A program made the position numbers and the translations under genes. Below the pieces are notes generated by a model. That model saw only the letters and a list, made by a program, of their open reading frames with translations, did not search any database and was not told the DNA's origin. From positions 27,136,922 to 27,200,921 of the forward strand of contig CM055102.1 in assembly GCA_029204225.1 (NCBI GenBank): a stretch of DNA of 64,000 bases. Direction: 5' to 3'. Below are positions 21,778-33,348 of this stretch, piece after piece; the first letter of the stretch is position 1; the number at the start of each line of letters is the position of its first letter. The stretch comes from Diphasiastrum complanatum. Taxonomy: Eukaryota; Streptophyta; Lycopodiopsida; Lycopodiales; Lycopodiaceae.

Positions 21778-22068
21778 TCACTCTGCCTCCCGTTTAGCTT
21801 GAGCTACCTCCTGGTCAGCCCGACGTCTGGCCGCCCTTTCCCTGACCATGGTGCGCTGCCGTCGTGTGAAGTTCATTCCGATCTGCTCATCCAAATCTAG
21901 CTCGACAGCGGGGGCAGGGGCCACAACGGGGGCGGGGATCTGCAGCTCTGGGTGTCTCTGCCGAGTCTCTCGCAGCATCTCTGCAATGTCTGTCTCTTGC
22001 TTCCGATGCCTTTCGTTGTGCCTTCGGACCTCTTCCTCGAGTTTCCTCCTAGCTTCGCCCTCCGCCAT
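21778..22068 (-). CDS. Small antisense coiled-coil ORF inside the transposon
   Basis: A 96-residue ORF starts at ATG 22066-22068 and is Glu/Arg-rich in its first 40 residues (RRKLEEEVRRHNERHRKQET) and last 30 (RRQRTMVRERAARRRADQEV). A Pro/Ala linker (IPAPVVAPAPAVELDLDEQ) lies between. Both ends look like charged coiled coils and a basic nuclear-localisation-like patch. It faces the transposase, the arrangement of two-gene transposons such as MuDR. I do not recognise the family. The purine-rich repeats upstream on its strand could be a leader. Confidence 0.45.
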   Translation of the reverse strand: MAEGEARRKLEEEVRRHNERHRKQETDIAEMLRETRQRHPELQIPAPVVAPAPAVELDLDEQIGMNFTRRQRTMVRERAARRRADQEVAQAKREAE

Positions 22069-22082
22069 CTCACGACACCCTG

Positions 22083-22290
22083 TTGTTCGAAATGACCCTC
22101 ACAGCCTCTCACAGCCTCTCAATGGCTCTCACTGGCTCTCTCACAGCCCCCCTCTCACAGCCTCTCACTTGGTCTGTGACACAGCCTCTCACAATGCCTC
22201 TCTCTCACAGCCTCCTACTGGCTCTCCCTCATAGCTTCTCACAATGCCTCTCACAGCCTCTCATTGGCTCTTTCACTGTCTCGTGAGTGC
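22083..22290. repeat. CTCACAGCCTCT simple tandem repeat
   Basis: Irregular iterations of 'CTCACAGCCTCTCA', 'ATGGCTCT' and 'ACTGGCTCT' lie upstream of the antisense ORF on its strand. Unit length varies from 10 to 20 bp. Confidence 0.75.
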
Positions 22291-22329
22291 CTATTTAACC
22301 CTGGTGTACCTGTCCGGATGTATTGCTCT

Positions 22330-22728
22330 CCCACATGCTGCACTCCAATTGGGTCCATGGTCTGCTCCTCCACAGTGCCCATGTGCTACTGTACCTGCCC
22401 CATGTATTGCTCCCCCACATGCTGCACTCTGATTGGGTCCATGGTATGCTCCTCCACAGTGCCCATGTGCTGATCCCCCACATGCTGCACTCCGATTGGG
22501 TCCATGGTCTGCTCCTCCACAGTGCCCATGTGCTACTGTACCTGCCCCATGTATTGCTCCCCCACATGCTGCACTCCGATTGGGTCCGTGGTCTGCTCCC
22601 CCACAGTGCCCATGTGACGGTGTACCTGTCCGGATTTGCTGCCCCCCACATGCTGCACTCCCATTGACCACCAGGTCTGCTCTCCCACAGTGCCCCCAGT
22701 ACAGTTCCCCTGTACAGTAACATCTTTT
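22330..22728. repeat. 84/63/84/84-bp tandem repeat
   Basis: Units starting CCCACATGCTGCACTCC lie at 22330, 22414, 22477, 22561 and 22645, giving spacings of 84, 63, 84 and 84. All are multiples of three, so both strands stay open (for example minus 22291-22671, with a Gly/Cys/His repeat). The unit contains 'GATTGGGTCCATGGTCTGCTCC' in variants. I treat the ORFs as consequences of the repeat. Confidence 0.85.
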
Positions 22729-22829
22729 TTCTAAATCGTACCCCTTTTTTTTCCTGAATTTTTTACCTACTTTTAGCCTGTTAGAAGGGTTTTTTTTTTT
22801 TTTTAAATAATAATAAAAAATATTATTTT
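22729..22829. other. AT-rich spacer
   Basis: Poly-T and poly-A runs before the right subterminal palindromes; nothing else seen. Confidence 0.5.
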
Positions 22830-22928
22830 TGTGGTGCCGCCCTGGTACCGCTGGTCTGAGGGCGGCACCATAATCGCGGTACCACCATTATGGTACCGCG
22901 GTACCATAATAGCGGTACCACGTGCCAC
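22830..22928. repeat. Right subterminal palindrome cluster
   Basis: A run of GGTACCGC and GCGGTACC blocks (GGTACCGCGGTACC at about 22891-22904). It is closely similar to 23650-23745. Confidence 0.75.
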
Positions 22929-23047
22929 TATGATATATATATATATATCATAGGTCCCACGGTACTGTGGATACCGTGGTACCATGATATATATATTTTT
23001 TAAATTTTTTTTTTCTAAATTTTCTTAAAAATTTAATAATAATAATA

Positions 23048-23114
23048 ATTTAGTGGGCAATATGGGTTTCATCTTGAAGCTCTTGACGAGAGTAGTTCAT
23101 TTATGCAGGTTGCC
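23048..23114 (+). repeat. Foldback arm, left
   Basis: About 67 bp (TTAGTGGGCAATATGGG ... CATTTATGCAGGTTGCC), complementary to 23545-23611 with few mismatches. Part of it (GACGAGAGTAGTGCATTTATG) is repeated at 23121-23149. Confidence 0.85.
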
Positions 23115-23544
23115 GGTTCTGACGAGAGTAGTGCATTTATGCAGGTTGCTCTAACTTCTATTGAATGCCTGTCAATGTGGTAGTTATATAGTAGCGACCA
23201 CCATCTGAGAGAGCGAACAACCAAAGGACCAAGGGGATGCAAAACATCAAAATGTGTGTTTTCACTCAAGGAGTCGGAAGGCCAAATCATGAAGAGTCCA
23301 TACCCCCAAACCTCCCGCCGGGGGGCTCCACCCCCCGAACCCTCTAGAACTTTCTGCTATGCAATCCAGCCATCTCCTAACCATCATGGTCTCGCAGTAG
23401 ACCCCATACTAACAACCGTGCTCAATAATGGCTTCTCCTCATAATAGGGGCCTTACAGATTTGAGCTCACGATTAACTAGTGACTACTAAACTGAGATGT
23501 GCATTATTTAGTTATGTCTAACACATTTTGTAGCTGAAATTACT

Positions 23545-23611
23545 GGCAACCTGCATAAATGCACTACTCTCGTCAAGAGCTTCAAGTTGATACCCATATT
23601 GCCCACTAATT
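23545..23611 (-). repeat. Foldback arm, right
   Basis: Inverted copy of 23048-23114. Together they form a MITE-like or foldback structure nested in the non-autonomous element. Confidence 0.85.
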
Positions 23612-23749
23612 TATTCTAAAAAAATATTAGAAAATATATATTAAAAAATGGTACCGCCCTGGTACCGCGAACCAGATGGGTGGTATTATACTGGCGGTAC
23701 CACCATTATGGTACCGTCAGCACCATAACGGCGGTACCACATGAAACTA

Positions 23750-23751
<2 letters not shown>

Positions 23752-23787
<36 letters not shown>
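23752..23787. repeat. (TA)n microsatellite
   Basis: About 18 TA dinucleotides follow the CTATG end of the non-autonomous element. Confidence 0.9.
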
Positions 23788-23792
<5 letters not shown>

Positions 23793-24715
23793 GCATGCCA
23801 CGTTCCGGAATGAGTTCAGGATTGCGTTAGGAACGCGTTTTTGGAATTCCATTAGGGTTTTCCAAAATATGCACCTAATTTGTTTTTTTTGAATTTTTGT
23901 TTAAAAAACAGAGTTTTTATTGTTTTTTTAATGAATTTCTTTTAGTGTACATTTTTTAGGCAGTACGTACATTTTTTTGCTACTGCTAAACCGGGTTCTG
24001 CATTAATTTTTTTTTTTGTGAATTATTAAAAATAGCGTTCTGGACAATGTTCTGCTATCTGGAACAATTTTGTTTCAAAACGAACGTTCTGGAATGTGGG
24101 TACAACGAAACGCGTTCCGTTGAGTCTATGTACACACACACATACACAAGTGGGTTAGTCCGTCATTGATGGGTAGCCGACAATTTGGGTGGCGGCTTGT
24201 GGTCGAGACGTATGGATGATGCTCATAGTGGGCGATTTATGATCTACTTAGCCATCCTCCCCCTCCCCGTGGTCTCTGGCACCCGATTCATTTTATTTTT
24301 TTGCGAGACGATGCATTGCGCGTGACCCTCCATTTGCCGAGATAGTGAAAAATGTAAAGGGAGGTTGTGCCAAGGCCACCTCCGTCCCCCCCAAAAAAAT
24401 GGGGGGAGACAGGGGTGGGGGAATGTAGCCCTCCCCCACCCTAAAAAAAAGAATGTGTGGGGAGGCTAAATCCTCCCCTTCCTCCCCCCACACCCCCCAC
24501 AACCTCCACCCCCCACCCCCCACCCCCTTCCCCCCAGACCCCCCCCAAAAAAAAAACTTTTTTGTGGGGCTTGGGGGCCTCTTTGTTTATTTAGAGGGGA
24601 GAGGAGGGGAGGGGGTGCAAAAAAAACAAATAGCCCCCTTAAGAAAACAAATCTCCCCCACAAATCAGAGATCAAATGTGACCGGAGGTCACCTCATTGA
24701 GGCTTGTTATGTAAT
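23788..24715. other. No gene; GGAACG motifs then G/C homopolymer-rich DNA
   Basis: 23803-24125 holds scattered CGTTCCGGAA, GGAACGCG and CGTTCTGGAA words. 24360-24620 is C- and G-run-rich on opposite strands (for example CCCCCCAAAAAAAA). ORFs there are low-complexity and unsupported. Confidence 0.4.
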
Positions 24716-24945
24716 CATGCAGGCGTGTGGTCCATGTGGCAAGCCACATAGGCCTACCATAGGCTTGTGTAACAAGCCACATATGCATGTTATAGGCCTG
24801 CTATCTGCCAAGCTTTTGTCGCAGGCTGTCACATGGCAAGCCACGTAGGTCAAACACATGGCAAATTATGCAGACTTGGGGTTGCCATGTGGCAAACCAT
24901 GTAGGCATACCATAGGCTTGCATGGTGTACCAACCAGGCTCTACC

Positions 24946-25010
<65 letters not shown>

Positions 25011-25923
25011 TTGCCACATGGCAAGCCACATAGGTCTCAGTGGACCTATAGAGAGAGAGAGGGGGGTGGGGCTCAAAAGCTGCCGCGTGGCAAGCCACAT
25101 AGGCCTACCATAGGCTTGTGTGGCTTGCCCTACCATAGGCTTCTGTAGTAGGCCACATAGGCCTGCTATCAAGCCTGTCATAGGCTGCCACGTGGCAAGT
25201 CACGTATGGCTGCCACGTGGCAGATCATGCAGGCTTGGGGTTAGCCACTTGGCAAGCCATGTAGGCCCATCATAGGCTGGCAAGCCAACCAAGCTCTGCC
25301 TACGTGGTCTGCTATCTGCCAAGCCTGTCGCACATTGCCACATGGCAAGCCACGTAGGTTTGCCACATGGCAAATCATGCAGGCTTGAGGTTTGCCATGT
25401 GGCAAGCCATGTAGGCCTACCATAGGGTTGTATGGCAAGCCAACCGAGCTCTACCACGTAGGCTTGAGTGGACTTAGAGATATATATATATATATATAGG
25501 TGGGCTCGAAAGTTGCCACGTGGCAAGCCACGCATGCCTACCATAGGCTTGTGTGGCAGGCCACATAGGCATGGCATAGGTCTGATGTCTGCCACACAAT
25601 GATGTCGCAGGTAGCCACATAGGCTTGCCATAGGCTTGTGTGGCAAGCCAACCAAGCTCTGCCATGTAGGCTTGAGTGGACCTAGAGAGAGAGAGTTGGG
25701 GCTCGCAAGTTGCCACGTAGGCATGTCATGAGACAAACCACGCAAGCTTGGGACTTGCCATGTGGCAAGCCACGTAGGCATATCATAGGCTTGCGTGGCA
25801 GGTCATATAGGCATGACATAGGCTGGATGTCTGCCATGTAGGCATGTTGCAATCTGCCATATAGGCTTGTGTGGCAAGCCAACTCAGCTATGCCACATAG
25901 GTCTGTCATGCAGGCTTGAGTGG

Positions 25924-25927
<4 letters not shown>
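24716..25927. repeat. Satellite-like array of TGCCACGTGGCA palindromes
   Basis: Dozens of variants of 'GCCACGTGGCAAGCCACGTAGGC' halves and 'CTACCATAGGCTTGTGTGGC' follow one another. A higher-order pattern of roughly 210-230 bp repeats 'GCAAGCCAACCAAGCTCTGCC ... GAGTGGACCTAGAGAGAG ... GGGCTCGAAAGTTGCCACG' near 24930, 25277, 25434, 25645 and 25873, each with a small GA or TA tract. Both strands are open in places, but the peptides are repeat by-products. Confidence 0.8.
24949..25010. repeat. (AG)n microsatellite within the palindrome array
   Basis: A run of AG repeats with one AAAG interruption, in the place where other array units carry shorter GA tracts. Confidence 0.9.
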
Positions 25928-25981
<54 letters not shown>

Positions 25982-25998
25982 TGTGTGTGTGTGTGTGG
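25928..25998. repeat. (GA)n(GT)n compound microsatellite
   Basis: GA repeats change directly to GT repeats at about 25979. It closes the palindrome array. Confidence 0.9.
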
Positions 25999-27010
<1,012 letters not shown>

Positions 27011-27065
27011 CTACTCAGGTAAATAATTTTTTATGCGAGTTTCTTAGAAACAATTTGAAGAATCC

Positions 27066-27964
<899 letters not shown>

Positions 27965-28737
27965 CGAATTTTTCCAAACACTCGAATTTTTTGGAACGAC
28001 TCGAATTTTTCCGAAGACTCGCAGTTTTTCGATGACTTGAATTTTTTCGAAAGATTCAAATTTTTTCGAAAGAGTCAAATTTTTCGGAAGACTTGAATTT
28101 TTCAAAAAAACTCGAATTTTTGAAACGGCTCAAAATTTTTTTGGAAAGACTCGAATTTTTCCGATGACTCGAATTTTTCCAGACTTGAATTGTTCGAAAG
28201 GCTCAAATTTTTTCGAAGACTCAGATTTTTGGAACAACTCGAATTTTTTGAACGACTCAAATTTTTCCAAAGGATCGAATTTTTCAAGTGACTCGAATTT
28301 TTTCCAAAGACTTAAAATTTTCAAAGACTCGAATTTTTCCAAAGGATCGAATTTTTCCAACGACTCGAATTTTTTTCCAAAGGATCAAATTTTCCAATGA
28401 CTTAAATTTGTCCAATGACTCGAATTTTTCAAAGACTTGAATTTTTCCAAAGGATCGAATTTTTCAAATGACTCGAATTTTTCCAAAAACACGAATTTTT
28501 TCAACAATTCGAATTTTTCGAAAGACTCGATTTTTTTTCTTCAAAAGATCGAATCTTTCCAAAGACTTGAACTGTCAAATCAAATTTTTTCGAAGTATCG
28601 AAGGACCTTTTGTATTGTCAAGTCGAATTTTTCAAAAGTCTCGAATTTTTCCGAAGACTCGAATTTTTTTGAAGGCTCAAACTTTCCCAAGGACTAGAAT
28701 TTTTTCAAAGACTTTTCCAAAGACTCGAATGTTGGAT
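27965..28737. repeat. Minisatellite with core CTCGAATTTTT
   Basis: About 40 degenerate units of 17-22 bp, consensus near GACTCGAATTTTTCCAAAG, with T-run length and the two bases after it varying. ORFs on both strands (for example minus 28130-28360, Lys/Phe/Glu/Ser-rich) are periodic by-products. Confidence 0.85.
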
Positions 28738-28876
28738 ATTCGAGATGCAAGATGTGCGAGATCGGCCATCATCCAAATCATCGGCCGCCACCTAGATTGG
28801 CCTCCATTGCCCGTCAACGACGGGCACTCTTTACTAGTATATATATAAAGATATTTGTGTGTCACATTTGTGCCTA

Positions 28877-28926
28877 TGCATGGGGTAGGAGGATGCATGT
28901 ATGGTTGCATCCTCCTACCCTATGCA
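28877..28926. repeat. 21-bp inverted repeat (stem-loop)
   Basis: The arms at 28877-28897 and 28906-28926 share GGGTAGGAGGATGCA with one mismatch, around an 8-base loop. A third partial copy (GCATCCTGCCCCATGCAT) lies at 28983-29002. This is MITE-like. Confidence 0.8.
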
Positions 28927-29066
28927 CTTTTTCAAAAAACTAACTAAAAGTTCTACATGCATGCATGAGGAGGAGGATGTGTGCATCCTGCCCCATGCAT
29001 ACACATTATTCCCGCTCTCCTAATTCAAACGGACCTCTCTTGATCCTCCCTCTCTCACGATCCTCT

Positions 29067-29400
29067 TTCCGAGATCCATCTCTATCTCCTCTCTATCTCT
29101 CTCTCTTTCTTTCACCTGCTATTGCCTCTCTCCTTCTCCTTCTCCTTCCGAGATCCATCTCTGTCTCCTCTCTATCTCTCTCTCCTTCTTTCACCTACTT
29201 ATGGCCTCTTTCCTTCTCCTTCTACCTTCCCTCTTTGCCTGATGTCTGGCCCCGCTCTCCTTGCTGGATCGCTCCTTCTCACACTCATCACTTGTGTGCA
29301 ACACTCTACTGTCTGGCCCCACTCCTTTCTCCTTGTTGGCTCACTCATTCTCACACTCATCACTTGTGTGCAACACTCATCTCTTGTGTACAGTTTCTGC
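29067..29400 (+). repeat. 79-bp and 72-bp tandem duplications, pyrimidine-rich
   Basis: TTCCGAGATCCATCTCT recurs at 29067 and 29146 (79-bp unit). TCTCACACTCATCACTTGTG recurs at 29277 and 29349 (72-bp unit). The ORFs crossing them are Leu/Ser-rich low complexity. Confidence 0.8.
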
Positions 29401-29689
29401 GTATTGTATTTGGGTGTCGGATGAGGAATGCAGACAGCTTCAACGATTCTGGAGGGGTTCTTGGTCTAGGACAGAGTGACATATCCTTCAGCTCGCAAAT
29501 CGGCCACAGATTCAGTAAATTCTCCTGTTGCTTAGGGGAGATCCAACTCAGCCAGTAGTCTGCTGCTATTTGGAAATGTAACTCAGAATTTATCACATGC
29601 TATCATCTTTCGCTACATACCTCTGGTGAAGAATTCTCTGGCATCAACGTTTTACTACAAGTGGAGCAGGTGAGTATTGGAGGGTCTTA

Positions 29690-31905
29690 ATCTGGTCCAT
29701 CAACAGCTTTCTCGAATGTTTGAGGTTTGTTAGAGAAATCACAAAATTCGATGGCTATATTGAAAACATCTTGACCATACCTTTCGTTGTCTATCAGATC
29801 TCGAATCCTACCAGAAAGCCTTGTTCTGTCTTTTCATCGAGTTTCTTTCTCAACTTATTTGGTATGTGCATGTACACTACGCATCCGAATGTCCGAACAT
29901 GTGCCAGATTTGGCTTCGACTTCCACCATATCCCATGAGGAGTTTTATCCGGTATTCGAGATTTCAGAATACGATTATGAAGATAATTTGATGTAGCCAC
30001 TACTTCTGCCCACAACTGTTTTGGTGCTTTTGCATGAGCCATCATACACCTTGCACCTTCCATAAGTGTACAATTTTTTTGTTCAGCTATTCCATTGTGC
30101 TGAGGTGTGTATGATGCAGTCTTTGTATGCATAATACCTCGATCAGTACAGTAAGCTTTGAATTCGTTGGAAATGTACTCACCTCCATGATCTGTGCAAA
30201 TCTGCTTCTCAGCCCAATTCGTATACTCAACGAATTTCTCGAAAGCTTCAGATTTTGTACGTATAAAGTATACTACAACAAACTTGTTGAAGTCATCAAT
30301 AAATGTAATGAAGTACTTTGCATCACCCAACAACAATACTCCGAATAGTCCACAAATATCTGAATGCACAATTTCAAGTACCTTAGTTGCTTTATAAAAA
30401 TCCTTACTGAAAGGTGTTCTAGTCATCTTGCCTTTAAGACAAGATTCGTAGGTAGTTTGAATATCTCTACTTTTGTTGGCTTGGTACAAGGCTTCCATGT
30501 TCATGTGACATAGCCTCTTCTGCCACAGTATATTTGTTGAATCCTGAGTTTGATTGGCTTGTTCGATTCTTGTTCGAATGTTCAGGTGATATAAATTTCC
30601 TTCTCTGTTGCCTTTAGTAACCAAGTTATCATAATCTTCCTCAAACAGTTTACAAGAGTTCTTTGTGAAGGTTATTGACATGTCTGTATCGACTATCTTA
30701 GCTACGGATAGAGATCTTTATCAAGTTTAGGGACATAGAGAACTTTTTTTTAGTTTCTTGTCTCCCTGATTCGTGTCCAGCCATAGTACACCAGTTCCAT
30801 CAACCACGTGCTTAGAACCGTATCCAAGTATAATGAATCTCGAATAGTTCGTCTTCTTGTACTCAAACAAGATTTGTTTCGAGGAAACAAAATGTGAGGT
30901 GGCTCCCGAATCAAGTACTACTTCTCGAATCGAATTAGATGAACAACATAGATCAGCACTAACATAAGTTGTTGAGTTCCTTGTTGCCTTGTCTTCTACT
31001 ACTCTAGAGCATTCTGCTTTGTCTTCGACATAGTTTGAATTTGAAGGTTCGCTTCGATTCTGTTCCTTTTTATTTCAGGGATTCTGATAACAGTCTACTG
31101 CTGCATGACCCCATTCATGACAATAAATACATTTAATCTTTGGATTTAGTCAACACTTTTCTTCTGTGTGACCTGATCTTTTGCATCTGTTGCGGATCTT
31201 CTTATCACCAGAATTCTTCTGTTGTTTACCAGATTGTTATTCATTTGTCTTAGACTCATTCTTTTTAGATGACTCCTTCTTAAACTTAGACTTCTTAGAG
31301 GATTTATTCTTCTGGGTAAATAGAGCATTTTCGAAATCACCATTGTCGCCATAGTGTTCACGAGCTTCTACTTTCTCTTTGACTTCGTCTATTGCCTTTT
31401 TAAGTGTCATTGTCGCATCTTTCGCCAACAAGGTTCTTGTTGTGTGGAATGACCTGGGTAGGGCTCGAAGAAAATAACTAAGCTATTTTTCCTTTGAAAT
31501 TGTATTTTCTATGCCAGAATTTTGCAAGAAAATAAACAGGTCTTTTGTCTTGCGCACGAATGTGTTCAGGTCTTTGCCATCCCACTGTAGGTAAGTTAAT
31601 TGGTCTTCCAAGAACATGATCTGATTGCGAGATTGAGTCTCATTCTTGGTTTGCAATTCTTCCCATAAATCTTTTGCGTTCAAAATTGACGCAATAATTG
31701 CTATAGCTTTGTCATTTCTTAAACTCCATTCTCGAAATTCTTTGCTAGGAGTGGCTACTGGCTTCTCCTCTATTGGTTCTACCCATTGCCATAGACCTTC
31801 GTCCTTCAATATGAGTGAAGTCTTTAATTTTCAAATCAAGTAGTTTGAACCTTCTGGATCCAAGATCGTAGTGATCTTAGCTTGAATATTGTTGATCGAC
31901 GACAT
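29690..31905 (-). mobile_element. Ty1/copia element D, gag-protease-integrase part
   Basis: It reads from ATG at 31903-31905 (MSSINNIQAKIT). Gag follows to about 31140 (LKDEGLWQWVE, LEDQLTYLQWDGKDL, LPRSFHTTRTLL). Two zinc knuckles come next (CKRSGHTEEKC; CIYCHEWGHAAVDC), then protease near 30900 and GAG-pre-integrase and integrase 29794-30681. The integrase keeps VHSDICG, TDHGGEY and QHNGIAEQKN, so the catalytic Asp/Asp/Glu positions are visible. It ends after QTFEKAVDGPD. Several stops break it (near 31488, 31260, 31150 and 31070). RT and RNase H are not attached. Confidence 0.8.
29794..30681 (-). pseudogene. Copia D integrase ORF
   Basis: The 295-codon open frame starts in the GAG-pre-integrase region (LYHLNIRT, LWQKRLCHMNMEALYQA, then C-x-GKM). 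The DDE core follows, with the downstream PHGIWWKSKPNLAHVRTFGC and KLDEKTEQGFLVGF. It integrates element cDNA in the nucleus in active relatives. Here it is an isolated piece of a broken polyprotein. Confidence 0.8.
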
Positions 31906-32085
31906 CTTCTATTTTTTGAATCACTCCAGATAGCGGCTTGCTGATGGATGCGATGAGAAAAATACATTCAAAAAATGCAAATTCTAGCTAGAACTCTGGT
32001 GACAAACTGATATACAAAATTTTGAATGATTCGCGAAACTTTCTCGAAACTCGAATTATTTCTGTTCGAGAATGATTCGTGTTGG
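31906..32085. other. Junction between oppositely oriented copia parts
   Basis: The leader upstream of gag D ends here and plus-strand RT sequence begins near 32086. There is no primer site or LTR that I can support. Confidence 0.4.
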
Positions 32086-33348
32086 ACAATCTTCTTGTAT
32101 GGTGAGCTAGACGAAGAGGTCTACATGGATCAACTTCCAAGATATGTCTCGAATTCACTTCTTGATTATGCATGCAGAATGCATAGGAGTATCTATGGTC
32201 TGAAGCAGTCAGCTCAACAATGGTACAAAAAGAAAGATCAAGCCCTGAAATCCTTGGGATTCAAGCCACTGATGGCTGATTCCAATGTATATGTAAGAAT
32301 TACAGATGAGAAGATTATCATTGTGGATGTGTATGTGGACGACACTCTGATACTCTGCAAGAGTGAGAAGCTGATTGTTGAAGTAAAGAATAACATCTCG
32401 AAACATTTTGAGATTGTAGATCTGGGAGAAGCTAGGTGTTACCTTGGCTTGCAGATTGACAGGGACTATGAGGGAGGTAAGTTGTACCTTCATCAGTCTA
32501 GATACACCCAAAGAAATCCTAGAGGATTTCAGGATGCTGAATTGCAAAGGAGCGAATACTCCAATGCTTGCAGAAACGGTACTGACGAACGAAAATTGTT
32601 CGAGGACTGAAGAAGAGAGATGCAACTCACACCTTATAGAAAACTGATAGGATCATTGATGTACCTTGCAGATAATACACGTCCTGACAATGCTTATGTT
32701 GTGTTCTGGATGAGCCAATTCTACACAAATTCAGGCTCGACACATTGGAAGATTGCAAAATAAATTTTGCAATATCTTCAATTAACAAGAGATTATGGTT
32801 TGTGTTATTGTCGTGATGCAGGATTCCATATGCTTTCCTACAGTGATGCTAGTTGGGCATCTCTCAAAGACGACTGTAAAAGTGTCTCAGGAGGATGCAC
32901 CATTGTGTCAGGCATGGCAATCCTCTGGGTCAGCAAGAAGCAGACCATTGTGGCTCAGTCATCTTGAGAAGCAGAGTACGTTGCAGCAACAAAGATGGCC
33001 AACGAAATAATTTGGCTCAAACAATTCCTTGACGAATTGGACGAAATGAGAAATGAACCTCTGGTTTTGTAGATGGACAACACATCTGCAATACATCTAA
33101 CGAAAGACCCTGTGTTTCACTCAAAGATGAAACACATTGCGATCAAGTACCACTTGATCAGGGATCTAATTGGGAAGAAGATGCTACAGACCAACTTCAT
33201 TGGAACAAAAGACATGGTTGCTGACATTTTCACAAAGGCCCTAAACAAAAGTCTGTTCGAGAAATAGAGGAGCAATCTTGGAGTCGTCAAGCTATCATGC
33301 TTTGAGAGGGAGCTGAAGAAATATTTTGTTTCTAATGCCAAAGCTTTG
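32086..33348 (+). pseudogene. Copia reverse transcriptase-RNase H part, inverted relative to its neighbours
   Basis: It begins FLYGELDEEVYMDQLP and continues with YGLKQSAQQW and the active-site VYVDDTLIL (about 32330). Then come YLGLQI and, after frame changes, LMYLADNTRP. RNase H follows with SYSDASWASLKDDCKSVSGG, MDNTSAIHLTKDP and KDMVADIFTKAL. It ends with SCFERELKKYF..., the C-terminal tail also seen in copia C. Stops lie at 32608, 32761, 32965 and 33070. It looks like the 3' half of an element whose 5' half is the adjoining minus-strand copy. Confidence 0.8.

Larger units (their letters stand above)
19376..22932 (+). mobile_element. hAT-like DNA transposon with CATAG...CTATG ends
   Basis: The ends are CATAGATCCAGCGGTACC on the left and GGTACCACGTGCCACTATG on the right: short terminal inversions followed by clusters of GGTACC palindromes. 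Inside are a broken BED-zinc-finger/DUF659 transposase (plus), a minus-strand coiled-coil ORF and two tandem-repeat blocks. The C-terminal hAT dimerisation region is not seen after 21481. The GC-rich inner part contrasts with AT-rich flanks. Element limits are inferred from the paired ends and TA tracts. Confidence 0.65.
22949..23751. mobile_element. Non-autonomous relative of the hAT-like element
   Basis: It begins CATAGGTCCCACGGTAC and ends GCGGTACCACATGAAACTATG, the same style of ends as 19376-22932. It is separated from that element by 16 bp of TA repeat and followed by another TA tract. It has no transposase. It contains a foldback pair and a stretch (23136-23540) without a recognisable gene. 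Confidence 0.6.

Noticed and set aside
22291-22723. Gly/Cys/His repeat protein on the minus strand
   Set aside because: The 84-bp tandem repeat keeps several frames open; no start context or non-repeat domain supports a gene.
24293-24675. Gly- or Pro-rich ORFs
   Set aside because: They come from G and C homopolymer runs.
24716-25927. CRISPR-like regular repeats
   Set aside because: The units are palindromic, irregular in spacing and have no unique spacers; the sequence is plant nuclear DNA.
27965-28737. Lys/Phe/Glu-rich ORFs on both strands as possible genes
   Set aside because: They follow the period of the CTCGAATTTTT minisatellite and have no independent support.
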